Numbered from the stretch's first letter, positions 45,759-57,899 are shown. The stretch is DNA of 64,000 nucleotides from Antedon mediterranea (GCF_964355755.1 NC_092672.1:17854501-17918500), one strand, 5' to 3'. Notes: generated by a model from the letters alone, not told the origin. Program-made: numbers and translations.

Positions 45759-48700
45759 GTATATTTAATTTTTTATGAAGATTATTGTTTTGGCCTAGGC
45801 CTAGCCTAGGCCTAGTATTTGGAGTAGTCTAATAGGGAGTATGGTCGAAGCGGCCGCCAACGAAAGCGGCCGCCAGTTTAATATCGTCATTTGTATGGAA
45901 CGCCATGTGCGCTTTAATCTTTGATTGTCGTTGTCAACGCCATGGCCTATGGCGAGTTGATTTACAGCTGTATGTATGGTCAAACCAATAAATATAAGTC
46001 AAATCATGTACTATCGAATCTTTATATTTCTATAATAATTAATTTTGCCTGCCAATAAATCAATGTATATTTTATTTGTATTTTAATATTAACTAACTAA
46101 ATATATTTACATATACTATCAAATCATTAATAATTTACGTTTGCATCATAATCTACATACTATTGAACCTTTATGTCTCATTTACGTACTATTTATTTGT
46201 TTATTTATATCTCTTTTTTTTTTAAATACGTTGGCAGTGAAGGGAAAAAATAACGTTGAACTGACCCGACATTTCTTGAGCACTCTCCTATCGAATCTTT
46301 ATACAGTATTACATTAATAATTTACGTACGGTATTGTCGAATTTTTATATCTCATTTACATAAGTCTATCGAATCTTCATACAGTATTGCATTAATAATT
46401 TACGTACAGTATTGCCGAATCTTTATATCTCATTTACATACTAATCTTTATACAGTATTGCATTAATAATTTACGTACGGTATTGCCGAATCTTTATATC
46501 TCATTTACATACTAATCTTTATACAGTATTGCATTAATAATTTACGTACAGTACCAGACAGAATTATTGCAGATTTTGAACGCATTCAACGCATTGTTAA
46601 AGTGTTGACAACGCGTTGAAACTGCGTTGTCCGTTGGCGTTGAAAGTGTTGAGTTCGTTGAACTGTTTATTCAACCAACACAATGTGTTGCGTTGAGTTT
46701 GCGTTGAAATAACGAACAATCGGATTCGTATGGTATTTACAGATTGCCAGTGTGTATTAGTACAGTAGTAGTATACAGTATTACAAATATTTAAGAAAAC
46801 AAACATAATGTGTATTTTTCCGCGGAAACCTAGCTTAATATGTTACACTAGGCTAGGCCTACTACTAACGTGAGGGACGAACTGATCGAAAGGTGAAGAG
46901 TTCATTCATTATGAAATAACGCGTAATTAAAAGGGAAAAAATCGTTTAGTTTTATTATTATCCATAAATATATCATTATCATGTATTACGGTATATTATA
47001 AATTAATTATTGTGATGCCTAACGTAACCCATGCAGAGAAAAGCGTTAAATATAATAACCAAGAAATAGGAATGACCAATTTGATGACAATAGGCAATGT
47101 TAGGCGTTTTCTTTAAAATCAAAACCTGTGCCATACCATATTATTCACGCCAAGGTGTAACCCACAAATATTTGAATAACCAAACAATTCAGAATAAAGA
47201 ACCACTTTATTCTGATGCAAGACAATATATTATTACAGGCGAGGTTTAGGCGTTTTCTCTTTAACATACTATTGTTTCTTAATATAATTATATTGGCCTC
47301 CTCCTGAAACTGTATGAATGGGATGGGAGTTGCGAGAATATGCGAGCGAACAGCCAACATTTTAATCAGTTTACAGTGTGATGCTTTTCAAAACGCGCAA
47401 CGTTTTCAACGCGTTCAATGCTATGGGATTCAATTGTTTAACGTCGTCAATGAACGGTCAACGGGTTCAACACATTCAACACGCTCTATTGTTAACGTAT
47501 TCAAAACGCTTGTTCAGGGCTCGCAGAATCCTAAAATATTTGGTTGCCCTTCGGGCAAGTAGGTTTTGGATTTTGGTTGCCCTCATCATTTTTTTACTTG
47601 CCCACTATTTTAGCTTAATTTTAACGTTTTATACTGCGACTGCACCGCGAAAAAACGTCGGTGAAAAACGACTATGCTTAATACACTGTGGTGTTTTTTT
47701 CGATGGATTTTAAAGTAGTGAAAACAATTTTTCAAATTTTTTCAATTACACAGTGATGTAGGTCGATCTTTTAAGAACATTTTACAGTAATTTATTTTCT
47801 CATACGATCCTCCGTACAAGAGTTGCGATTGTTTAATTAACATGGTGTCCTGAAATCCCTTGAAAACGCTATGTTATTTCTGTTGGTTACGCTTCGTTGC
47901 ACGGCATTGTTTGTCATCGATCGAAGATGTGTTCCGTTTCGTGAATGAATTCATGTGGGTTTACTTTGGGAGCAAAAACGTTTTGCTTCTATTGTGCAAT
48001 GAAATTCCGAAATCAAACTATTTTGCGATATTTAAAATGTAGTGGCCTAGACGCGATTTTTTTTTTCGTACATAAGTTGGGGACCCCCTCATGAAACGTC
48101 ACAAAATAAACATGAATAATTCATCAGTTAAATTTTCTTGTTCCGTGTGCACCCAAGCGTATAGCAACAAGAAGTGATTACACAAGTGCGGTACGATTCT
48201 AGGCCTATCTCCGCTGTTGAAGAATAGCGGCGTTTTGTGTGGATTGTCGAAATAATCGGCCTTTAGTTTATGGTGTTTTTTAATATAATTTATTACTAAA
48301 GAATTACCTGTTAAAATTATAGTTTCTATTGATACTATTAGGCCTAATTATTAGTCTCTAAACCCATGTCTATTCTAGTAGTAGCTGTGTGGATGTGTGT
48401 GACGTGTGTGTGTGTGTGTTAGGTATGACCAAAGATAGTTACACTATCTTTGGTATGACACAATCCGAGTAATAAGTCAGCAAAATTAAACAATAAACAT
48501 TACACAAAAATACATTTTTTTATTCTCGTGGGTCAAATCTTCCCATCTCATGTGTTCATATACGCGCATTTTTAAAGTTCCTTTGAGTACATTGCATATT
48601 GTTTGATAATTGATAGCAGAATTTAAAAAATACAGTACACAAATTATACACATTCTTTATTCTTGTGGGTCTAAGCTTTCTTTGGGCTATGTCCAAGAAC

Positions 48701-51700
48701 GCTTGGGTGCACACGGAACAACAACTGCGATACGATTCTTTCTACAATAATAGGACTAGTATAGGATTCTAGGTCAATTCACGTGATTGCCTTCGCGCAC
48801 TCTTCTTCACACACACGTCCACTATGCAAAATGTGTCGAGGCTAATCGACAGCTAGGCAAAACATTAAACTAAGTAGTAATTGGACATAGCCCAAAGACA
48901 CAAGTCACACACACCCACACAGCTACTACTAGAATATACAGGGGTTTAGAGACACACAAAACTCCGCTATTCTATTATGAAATCAGCGGAGATAGGCCTA
49001 GAATCGTACCGCACTTGTGTAATCACTTCTTGTTGCTATACGCTTGGGTGCACACGGAACAAGAAAATTTAACTGATGAATTATTCATGTTTATTTTGTG
49101 ACGTTTCACGATGGGGTCCCCAACTTATGTACGAAAAAAAAAATCGCGGCCTAGACATGGCACTAATTATCTTACAATTATTTAATAGATATATCTAAAA
49201 TATTGCCTATAGAAATGTAGGCCTCCTAGGCCTAAAAAGTTTAAACAAAGTACTTATGAAGGTGATGAGCTTGTAACGCGTTGAAATCATAGAGAAGAAA
49301 AAAAAAACAAACATCAACTGACGTCCGTCTACGTGACGTGAAACAATACGCATGCGTATAGCAAAAAACCTCACAGCAGCTGCCGTACGTAGTAGGAGCA
49401 CATGGGTATGGTGTGTGGAGAGTGCGGGCTTGTGGAAGTTTACTTGTTGTTTCAGTAGAAGCTCGCACAGGTTGGATAAAAACAACCATCTGCTCGCACA
49501 AGTTGGTGATTGAAAACAACAGAAGGGAACTGTGCCGAATTGTGGTGAAAACCACGTGCTCCGCCAAGTTGGAGTTTTTGAAAGTTCAACTCTCGGCGAT
49601 ACCCGAAGAAGTGTATTATTTTCAATGTTGATAATAAAAAATATACTGTAACTATTTAAGTATTCAATGTATTTATTAAATAAATTATTAGGCCTATTAA
49701 ATTTATATTCTGTAATATTTATAAAAAAAATGGTAGGCCTACTTGCCTGTGTTAAAAACATCGGCCGCCGCCTATTTGGCACAGACAATTAAAATTACGT
49801 ATCTATTATAATTTAATAATATACTGTATTTTCAATACAACTGTACATTTGAACAATAATTACAGTAATTCAGCAAATTATTTATTACACACAAAATACA
49901 TAACATGAATGTAATTAAACATAGGCCTAATCTACTATCAGGCTGTAGGCCACATAATTAATACTAAGTAGTAGATTCAGATTTTATTACCACCGTAAAA
50001 TGATGTCGATAATTGAGAAAAACAAAAACATACTAGCCCCTATTTTATTTGGTTTATAGTATAACTAGGGAGTTGTTAATTAGAAACTCCCTGGTATAAT
50101 AACTTCAAATAAGTTAAAAGCCGAGAGTTCAACGCTTCCTATTTCGCGATCAATGGATGCCGCAAGAGACCGCGTGCTATATGACAGACCTGGAAACTCT
50201 ATACGCAACGACTTGATACGCCCGACTGCATAGAAACACATGTTTTGGCTCCTGGAGATAACGTTCCATACCACCGAATTCCGATCCATACATTTACTTA
50301 ACAAACACTACACTGGTCTCGACGTCAAGAGAATTCGTTCGTGCGCGACTATTATTTTCATTGTTACAGTTTTTCACAACCCCTGTAAAACATCGTGGAC
50401 ATTTTCGGTGATTTTAAGAGGTTGCCCGTCGGGACATGACATGTTAAATTTTAGTTGCCCGACGTATTTATTTGGTTGCCGCGGGACGTCGGGCAAGCGA
50501 TTCTGCGAGCCCTGTTGTTGTACTTAAAAATGTAATGTTGTTCGATTTATAAAGATTTAAATTGGTTCATGGGTGTCGGACACGTCAAATTTTTTAGTTC
50601 TTTCAAATTACATTACAACAAACAATGGGACAATTATAAAATAAAAACCAAAATAGAGAAACAATATTTTAACTTTATCTCTTGAATCTCGAACAGCTAA
50701 AAAATGTAGGCCTAAATAAAATTAATTACTTCGTCGTCATTAACGATCGTTAAATACGTCATAACACACGTGGTGTTTTTCTTGAGGAAACCAGGGTGGC
50801 GGCCTCGTGTGTTGATGTCAGTAATTTCCACGTTGTTTGATTTTACGACGTGAGATCGTGTTTTCCCCCGGAAGGCCTACAGTACAGTGTTAACTGTTAG
50901 ACTTGGCATCGACCTTATTATTCGATGTTTTCCTTCACTAAACACTGGGAAATATCACTGTGTGTTTTATTTGGTAACTGTCCGTTCAATACTTAAAAAT
51001 ATATCTAAGCTTCATATATATTTTATTTATATTAAAATATCTGGTAGTGACTGCCGATAGGTATTTTGCCTGTTGTTGTTACTGATCGTTCAGGCGTGCA
51101 ATCGGCCAGTCTAGCGCTGCAGCAGCTAGCGTTTAAATAACTAATTGTTTACTTGACATGCTGATAATGACTTTCGTTGAATAAACAACTAAACGTTGAA
51201 AGCCGTTCAACGCAACGCAAACACAACGCAACGACAACGTGTTGAATGCGTTGGGATTTTTGCAATAATTCTGTCCTGTACTGTAAGGTATTGCCGAATA
51301 TTTATATCTCGTTTACATACTATCGAATCTTTATACAGTATTGCAATAATAATTTACGTACGGTATTGTCGAATCTTTATATCTAATTTACATACTATCA
51401 AATCTTCATACAGTATTGCATTAATAATTTACGTACGGTATTGTCGAATCTTTATATCTCATTTACTGTACATACTATCGAATCTTCATACAGTATTGCA
51501 TTAATAATTTACATACGGTATTGCCGATTCTTTATATCTCATTTACATACTATCGAATCTTTTTACAGTAATGCATTAATAATTTACGTAAGGTATTTCC
51601 GAATCTTTATATCTCATTTACATACTATCGAATCTTTATACAGTATTGCATTAATAATTTACGTAACAGTATTGCCGAATACTAACTAACTAAACGGCAA

Positions 51701-54700
51701 CCTGCTTCTGCCTAGTTTTCAAGTCATTTTAGCATGATGTTATACTAAATATGATGAAAAGATTTGTTCATTATGGCGCTTCGATAAAATTTCATTTCTA
51801 AACGTTTACGTAATTGGAATAGTATTTATTTATACAGTAGTTATACGCACGATCGCCGTACCCCAAACGCAAGCCCTTCTTTTGGTGTGGTGGCCACATG
51901 GACGGTATTCGACTAGTATATTCTCCAGGTGATTATAGCATGGACCTAGCGTACACACTTCTCAGATACATAGATACTAATCGAATACGATTTTCCGTGA
52001 AAACGTGCGCCCTCTCGAAATGATCGAGCGAGGCTAGCCCACACACGTGCGTGTTACACACACGGTCATGCACTCGATGTTCCGGCGAAACTCATGAATA
52101 ACAAGTTAGAAAGAACTTGTTGAGGCTGGGCGCGGCCGAGCCTTGGTAAAAAAAACCTAAATAAAGGATGGCGTTGTAGATATAAAAAAATATATATTAT
52201 TACAATGATATTGATTACAATTTAAAAAAACATTGTTTTGATGAAATATAATGTGCGTCTTATACATCGACGATATAAAAAATACCGATATTTTACTCTC
52301 AGTTAGGGGGTGCGTCTTATACACAGGTGCGACTTATACACCGAAATATACGGTAGATAAAAAACATGCGCGAAGAAAACAATTATGTACGATTAAAAAT
52401 AGTAGTATTATTTATAAATAATGCTTCCTAGTAATTTACAAATTGGTCCTCCGTCAGTCAAAATTTACTCATTATTAATTTTGCACACCTTGTTACCGCA
52501 CAAAAAGAAAATCGTAGGGTTGTTGAACTGCTTTTTTTTTCCGACCTCATTATGAAATGCGTGGGCTGGCGGAGTAGTCGCCGACCACCACTCATGACAT
52601 GCTGGTGAGAACCCTGAGCAGTGTGTGCCTAAACTGTCTGGTAATTCCGATGTGATCTATCTGATTTTGTGTGGTATGGCCTGGTGAGATCCATGTTAGT
52701 TTGTGCACCTTTATATGTGGAAATAATGTGCCTCCTATTACAATTTCATTCTCATTACAAAAATTTGTAAAACGTTCTCCATTTTCATTCATGGTTCCGA
52801 CTGCTTGCTTTCCCATGATTCGTTCAAGGCCTTCATTGTCACACCCAACCTTGGCATTTATGTCACCCATTAACACTGTGATTTCCTTTTGCTTTGTTTT
52901 CCTAAAATTGTTCCTTAGTTGATTATAGAATTCTTCTTTCATATCTTCCTCATTGTCATTTGTGTGTGCATAGCACTGAATGACTCGCATCACAATCCGT
53001 TTATGACTAGTTTTAAAACTTGCAGTTATTATCCTTGAGCTTATTGGTTTCCAGCTGATGAGCGCGTTCTTTGCTTCCTTAGATAACATAAATGCTACTC
53101 CTTCAGTGTGGTAAGCATTCTTGTGTGTATGTTCAGAGAATAAGATCTGTTCGCCTGTCGTTAATGTTGTTTGTCCTGCATCTATCCATCTTGTTTCACT
53201 TAATCCTAACATTAAGATATTGTAGTTTCTCATTTCTTTTGCAATAGTTGCTGCTTTACTAGGTTCGTACATAGTACGTACATTCCACGTTCCTACCCAT
53301 CGTGGTTTATTTTCGGAGTTTTTCTTCCCTTGTTAGCCAGAGAAGTGCTCTCTGTTGCCCAGGGTGTACCGTCGGGGAGGTGAGGTTGACTTGATGGTCA
53401 TGATGTAATACCATCCTTACACACCAATCAAATAGCCAAAATCTAAAATCATTCAACCGTGAGCACTGCCGATCGCGGGGAAAGCTCAGATTTGATTGGC
53501 TTACGATGACATCATCACAAAATGGTGGTTTTGTAGTTGAGCCTCACGTAATTTTCACAATTTTGTTTCAAAAATGAAATAAATGGACATTCTTTATGGT
53601 ATGTGTGATTTTTCTCTTAAAGATTTGAATAATAAAGGCACTTATAACTAATATTTCTAGGAGAAAAAAAGCACATGGCATGTAGAACTATATTATCTTG
53701 GCGTAGGAAGACAAACAAATCCCAGGTCATGAGAGGCTCAACTACAAAAACAAGGTTGAATAATAATAAGGTTCACTAGACCGTTCGAGGGTTTTTGAGT
53801 AAACAATATAGCGCGTATGGTCGTACGCGCTAGATGATACGATATTTTTCACATGTTTGATTGGATGTAATGGAAATAAAAAATAGTTGATCTGATGGAA
53901 TGATATATAAATAAACAAACAATCAAAAGAATTATGTTTACAGTTCAATTATTTTCAGAAAAATAATACATAAAAATGTGTTTACCAATGGACAAATAAT
54001 CACGTCAATTACACAACACGCATGGTAACGTACGCGGAGTTGAATCGTGGCAATAACAATGGAGTCAACTCTCGGTAACCCTAATTATACTGTACACATA
54101 ACATGCAATCGTATACAAGTTGATTTAATTGTTGACAGCAGCCGCCGCGCGGAGATGTGATAAACAGAACTGTTCGGGAAGTCGAAGTTGCAGCGCTACA
54201 AACAATATTCACTCAACTTGTCTGCATTTAATTTAGGAGAGAATATCTCAACTGTTATAGGATAATTTGACCCCAACGAACAACATGGAATGTGTGCCAA
54301 ATTCGCTATCCGGGTCGAACGTGCCCAAAATCAGGTTTTTATATCTCGACAACCACTTGTCGTACAGATTTGCTTTTGGTGTCAAATTGTTCAGAATATA
54401 CATATTTATGTTTGGTCTAACACAACTTTTAGTAGGTATCCCAATGAAAAAATTCAGATTAATTTTTTTACATTTTCTTTCAGTTAACCATAAAGAACTT
54501 AATGTAATTAGCATTTTGCAATTTAAATGATTGAAATCCGATTACCCGTTCTAAAGTTATGGTTATTTAAAGTGGTAAAAAAATATACGATTTTTTGCCT
54601 AAAAATGGTGTTTTTTGCAGTTGAAATTGGAAGCATTTTTAAAAGGTTATAACTTTTACAATAATTAGTTAAAAGTTTTGAATTTTGTTAAACCTATAGA

Positions 54701-57342
54701 TATCACAGAGTTGTACAACTCTATTTTTTTTGGAGCCTCAACGAAACCTATTTTTTAAATTATTGGTCCGCAAAGTGGTAGGAAAGCATTTAACGCCCAT
54801 TTTTGCTGGAATTCCCTAAAAAATAAAAAAACTGCAATTTTTCAATGATCTGTAACTTTTGAACTACTGTACTAATTCATTTAATTTTTTTTGTACTTGT
54901 TAGAATGTAGTGTATATTTCATTAATAAATATATTTTAGATGTGTATATGAAAAAAAAAAATTTTTTTAATGGTGAAATTTAAAATTATAAAAAAAAAAA
55001 ATTAAAAAGTATGTTAAAAACGGTGTATACTGTTTCCTTTCTTTTACACTAATTTTCGGTAAGTATAATTATTAGAATATTTTAATATACTTTATATTTA
55101 TAATTTCAATCAAAAATACTATTATATATAACTTTTGAATACGTAAAACAAGATTTTAGGCCCATATGATTATGACACCAAATCTAAGCCGGGCTGCTAA
55201 GTAAGATATGCTCTTTTAAGGCAAACGCACAATATGGGTCAAAATAAACTCATTTAAAATAATCAATGTTAATTAAAACAATTAATTGTTTACCTGAATA
55301 GTATATATAACATTATAAAAATTGTTTTCTTTTCGTATTATTACGTTATTAAATTGAAATACGGAGCTAAAGTTTAGGCCAAGTCACGGCTTACTCGCGA
55401 TCAGTAGTCGCTCCCGTTAAAGTATTTCGGTCGCAGTTAATGACTTTCGGCCGCCGTATACAGAGTCAAATGTAACGTTGGTAAATTAGCTTAATAAATT
55501 TCCTCGGTACATTTTAACCTAACGCATTTGCATTGTATACTTGCATAATAAATCTTCCGCACATTACATCAATTTTAAGTTGTTAAATTAATGTGTAAAA
55601 CCAGATATTCTACGACGGAAAAGGACATGTCAATCTCCGACATCGCTGCTGTCACACATCTCGCGTCGAGCCGGTCGAACTCGAGCGAGGAAAACTAAAC
55701 AACGTGTTCAAAATATGGAACGTACCATTCGCTGATAGGGTGCATTAATGTATTTAACGGAAAACGCCACAACAAACACGCGCGTATTTTAGAGTACAAT
55801 ATTTTACTCACTACAATATTCACCGGATTATAATGGTTGGATCTTTAAAATTTTGAACGGGATTTACGCCTCATGCACCATTTTAAAATGTAGTTCGCAC
55901 AATTACCATGCACAATACGTTTGTAAACTATGTTTTATCGATTTCAATGTAGATTTAGCTATAATTTAATACCAAAATCCATAATATTTTTCCATAAACG
56001 GTGAATCAAAATTGGATTTTTGTCACAAAAATTGACTTTTCGTTACGAAAAACCTATTTATAGAAGACGATTTTCGTATCAAATTAAAGCTTATTTAAAG
56101 CCTGATAACATACAACAAAAATTAATCCGCTAGCTCCAATGGTAATCGAGCGATCGTGTTTTGAAAACTGATGGGGATTTTCCGATGAGGTTTTCAACGC
56201 GCGGAAATCGGCTCGACGGGATTTTAGAACCGTTTTAAAATCGCATTTTCTCGGCAACTAATTCATTAATTTTAATTATAAACACACTTATACATAGATT
56301 AAAACAAGTACTTTCAAACAATATAAATTTTGTAAGTATTAATTAAGATTGAATACGATTTATTTAACATCAAAGTCATACTACTTTTTCGAATTTCGTC
56401 AATATTTCAAAAGTGATACCCCTCTGTGCGCTTTCATTGGGATACCTACTTTTAGTGAATAAATGACCGGAAATGCTTTTACTGACATTTGACCCAAAAA
56501 TGACCAAAAAACACATTTTCGGGTTAAATTATTCTTTAAAATGCCAATGGACAAACTGTATGGTATCAATTGAAAGCATACACAATATGCTACTTATTGC
56601 TACACAACTTGTATTGAAAATTTTTAATTAAGAAGCTAATTGTATGGAAAATGTGCATATTTTAATTATTTTTATACAAAAAAATTAATATTTGGTAGCG
56701 TAATTGTTATGTTTATTTATATAATAATATTAAATAATTTTAAGTGTTTGGAAAAAATATTACTGGATCTCTTTTGTACAGTATAAAAAGTGCTATTTTA
56801 TTTTAATTTTATAGAAGAACCAATTAAGAAAGAAAAACATCAAACAAGCAAGAAAGCGAAGCAGCAAGGAAAATGGCAGAAAAAACAACAACATTCATTT
56901 AGTCACCCTTATTTAGCAGCTACACTGAAGAACCACTCGGATAATGTACTAGATTTAGACTTCAGCATTAATGGAAAATATCTGGCATCCTGTGCTGAAG
57001 GTAAAATCACTTGATTCAATTCTTTATAATACTGACTACTTATTTAAAGATATTCTCCTCTCACTCATAATAAATTACAGGGATGTAGCCAAATTATTTT
57101 AGTGCAGACGTAAAATTAAGCCGCTCTTGTACTGTAGCCTATTTAAACATAGTGAGCATAGGAGTTTTTTTTTTTTTTTAGACTTCATATAGATATAATA
57201 CAGTATTGAATATTTTATATTTTAGCTTAAATACAGTAATTTGATCGATGGCAATTACAATGCGAGGTATATACTATCTTGTTTTTTCAGACCGCACAAT
57301 ACGTATTTGGAGTGTAAAAGAATTTAAAGAAAAAGAACATAG
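45608..57342 (+). CDS. TBL2: TBL2 (transducin beta-like 2) homolog, first three coding exons (partial gene)
   Basis: Known family role: TBL2 is an ER membrane-anchored WD40-repeat protein that binds PERK and takes part in the unfolded protein response; human TBL2 lies in the Williams-Beuren deletion. Seen here: three exons with phases 1, 1 and 2 encode about 129 residues: a short acidic N terminus, one hydrophobic span (VPVFVLTAAVGAIVLVLIFL), a lysine-rich linker, then a QQHSFSHPYLAATLKNHSDN block and a first WD repeat ending DRTIRIW. Human TBL2 is about 447 residues, so some 70% of the protein is missing to the right; I found no further exon between 57,343 and 64,000. Intron 1 is 11.1 kb and carries most of the nested transposons. 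The host exons are clean. Confidence 0.9.
46290..46551 (+). repeat. 70-79-bp satellite array, left part
   Basis: CAGTATT(G/A)CATTAATAATT at 46303, 46382, 46453 and 46523, each followed by TACGTA(C/A)GGTATTGCCGAAT and TTTATATCTCATTTACATA. The array is interrupted at 46552 by the CAG-ended element and continues at 51282. Confidence 0.92.
48053..49147. mobile_element. 1,095-bp Mutator-like MITE with 9-bp target duplication
   Basis: Inverted arms of about 165 bp, nearly identical: GCGATTTTTTTTTTTCGTAC... at 48053 and its complement ending 49147. Exact 9-bp duplications GGCCTAGAC flank it (48044-48052, 49148-49156). Long arms plus 9-bp duplications point to the Mutator (MULE) superfamily. Parts of the arms pair further in (48350-48420 with 48905-48965). 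No coding capacity. Confidence 0.88.
48428..48454. repeat. Perfect hairpin, 12-bp arms
   Basis: ACCAAAGATAGT - TAC - ACTATCTTTGGT, preceded by a GTGTGTGTGT microsatellite. Located inside the Mutator-like element. Confidence 0.9.
49157..50000. other. Interior of the CAGGG element, no gene accepted
   Basis: Long overlapping frames occur (193 codons on the minus strand at 49207-49788; 72 codons on the plus strand at 49413-49631) but neither shows a recognisable domain, and the first is phenylalanine/arginine-rich in a way common in AT-rich noncoding DNA. Confidence 0.4.
51279..51685 (+). repeat. 75-80-bp satellite array, right part
   Basis: Same unit as 46290-46551; CAGTA(T/A)TGCA at 51336, 51411, 51491, 51566 and 51641 (spacings 75, 80, 75, 75). 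Confidence 0.92.
51686..52560. other. No gene; includes one end of a GTGCGACTTATA-type MITE
   Basis: About 52250-52356 has GTGCGTCTTATACATCGACG, GTGCGTCTTATACACAGGTG and GCGACTTATACACCGAAATA ending TACGGTA. This resembles a widespread MITE terminus; the opposite end is not clear. Confidence 0.5.
52592..53301 (-). pseudogene. LINE apurinic-endonuclease domain (open, but fragment)
   Basis: Starts upstream as GTWNVRTMYEPSKAA (about 53,301) and continues for 226 codons: NILMLGLSETRW (catalytic E), EGVAFMLSKEAKNALISWKP, VIQCYAHTNDNEEDMKEEFY, VLMGDINAKVGCDNEGLERI (G-D-x-N/x), NGERFTNFCNENEIVIGG, and KLTWISPGHTTQNQIDHI (W-x-S-x-x ... I-D-H). This is the exo-endo-phosphatase fold of LINE ORF2. The usual terminal S-D-H-x-x-L is not seen because the frame ends at a stop, and no reverse transcriptase follows, so it is a truncated copy despite its long open frame. 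Confidence 0.88.
53425..54085 (-). repeat. Dispersed 0.7-kb repeat, copy 2
   Basis: Inverse of 26915-27625, 26 kb away; same block order when reverse-complemented. It adjoins the LINE endonuclease fragment. Confidence 0.85.
54247..56525. repeat. 63-kb-family repeat interrupted by a 2-kb element
   Basis: 54247-54430 (CTCGACAACCACTTGTCGTA, GTCAAATTGTTCAGAATATA) and 56451-56525 (GTGAATAAATGACCGGAAAT, CTGACATTTGACCCAAAAAT) read as one repeat unit of the 63-64 kb type, split by the element at 54431-56450. Confidence 0.65.
54431..56450. mobile_element. 2,020-bp TIR element (AGTAGGTATCCCAATGAAA ends)
   Basis: AGTAGGTATCCCAATGAAA at 54431 is inverted at 56432-56450. The left subterminal part recurs at 58581-58652. 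TTT is present on both flanks, but in a T-rich setting this is weak support for a duplication. No coding sequence in the interior; polyA/T runs near 54950-55010. Confidence 0.75.
56815..57000 (+). CDS. TBL2: TBL2 exon 2: basic linker and start of WD40 domain
   Basis: Acceptor ...TTTTATAG, first base 56815; donor GTAAAA after 57000; 186 nt, phase 1 both sides. Encodes a lysine/glutamine-rich stretch, then QQHSFSHPYLAATLKNHSDN and VLDLDFSINGKYLASCAE. The F-T/S-H-x-x-L-A-A-x-L-K-x-H-S block followed by D-F-S-x-N-G-K-Y-L-A-x-C-A is diagnostic of TBL2. An upstream in-frame ATG at 56790 is in the intron. Confidence 0.92.
57291..57342 (+). CDS. TBL2: TBL2 exon 3: end of first WD repeat
   Basis: A 52-nt exon between acceptor TTTTTTCAG (last base 57290) and donor GTAAGT after 57342. 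Encodes D(R)TIRIWSVKEFKEKEHR; D-R-T-I-R-I-W is the TBL2 W-D motif joining directly to the A-E-D created by exon 2. Phase 1 in, phase 2 out. Confidence 0.92.
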
Positions 57343-57444
57343 GTAAGTAGTAAACAGAAAACGCAATGAAGTGAATTGCAAATAAACATCAAACAATCAC
57401 ATTAATTTTACAGTAATATTATGCCAACCAAAAAATATTTAAAA

Positions 57445-57535
57445 CTAAAAAGGTACTCCTAGGGTGCATAACTCCGCCTGCTGTAAAATTCTCCTACATA
57501 AAATGTATACGGAAAATATATTTTTTTAAACTATG
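57445..57535 (-). repeat. End fragment of the TACCTCCGCC family
   Basis: TAGGGTGCATAACTCCGCCT and GCTGTAAAATTCTCCTACAT are the inverse of 17895-17975. It lies about 100 bp after TBL2 exon 3. Confidence 0.75.
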
Positions 57536-57899
57536 CAGAGGACCGTACCACTTATGAGTTGTAAGTTTTACAGAATGAAATAAACAATGACACATATGCT
57601 GGTACTTAAAAAAACAATGCTGCAATAGTAACATATGAACAGTACAAGGCGATGACAATGTTGTTCACTAACAATACAAACCACCCTACGATCGACGCAT
57701 TGATAATTATAATAACAATACATCGTATCGTATTAGTAAGTAGGCTACGATCTACATGCGTAAATATAGGAGTGGTCGCCATCATGAAAATGGTGGTTGG
57801 AAATTTCGAGTGGTGATGACATCCCTGAGCCTAGAAACAACATCCCTTTCTTATCAAACATAATACTTTTTGACGCCATAGGCTATTATATGAAAATAC

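Larger units (their letters stand above)
47515..50514. mobile_element. 3.0-kb CAGGG-ended element nested in the CAG element
   Basis: CAGGGCTCGCAGAATC at 47515 is perfectly inverted at the right end (GATTCTGCGAGCCCTG, to 50514), with TTGTT on both sides (47510-47514, 50515-50519). Subterminal inverted GGTTGCCC / GGGCAA motifs occur at both ends. CAGGG ends resemble hAT elements; the 5-bp duplication is shorter than the hAT norm of 8. No intact transposase seen. Confidence 0.85.
46555..51278. mobile_element. 4.7-kb CAG-ended element inserted in the satellite array
   Basis: Left end CAGACAGAATTATTGCAG (46555) and inverted right end CAGGACAGAATTATTGCA (to 51278) differ by a single-base indel and continue with AACGCATTCAAC in both. 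TAC flanks both ends (46552-46554, 51279-51281). Subterminal DNA is rich in GCGTTGAA-type direct repeats. No transposase was identified. The interior is interrupted by the 3.0-kb CAGGG element. Confidence 0.75.
45759..56814 (+). other. TBL2: TBL2 intron 1
   Basis: Donor GTATAT at 45759, acceptor ATAG at 56814. It contains two GCGGCCGC-centred repeats (45847-45876), a split satellite array, three nested DNA transposons, a LINE endonuclease fragment, a dispersed 0.7-kb repeat and a 2-kb TIR element, listed separately. I see no host exon inside, though one short exon could escape notice. Confidence 0.8.

Noticed and set aside
49207-49788. 193-codon open frame on the minus strand
   Set aside because: Composition is dominated by F, R, S and L from AT-rich DNA, there is no domain or motif, and it sits in the interior of a non-autonomous element. 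Overlapping frames on both strands are equally unconvincing.
52592-53272. 226-codon frame as a host endonuclease gene
   Set aside because: The motif order GTWNVRTM ... GDINAK ... IDHI is that of a LINE ORF2 endonuclease, and it is truncated with no reverse transcriptase following.
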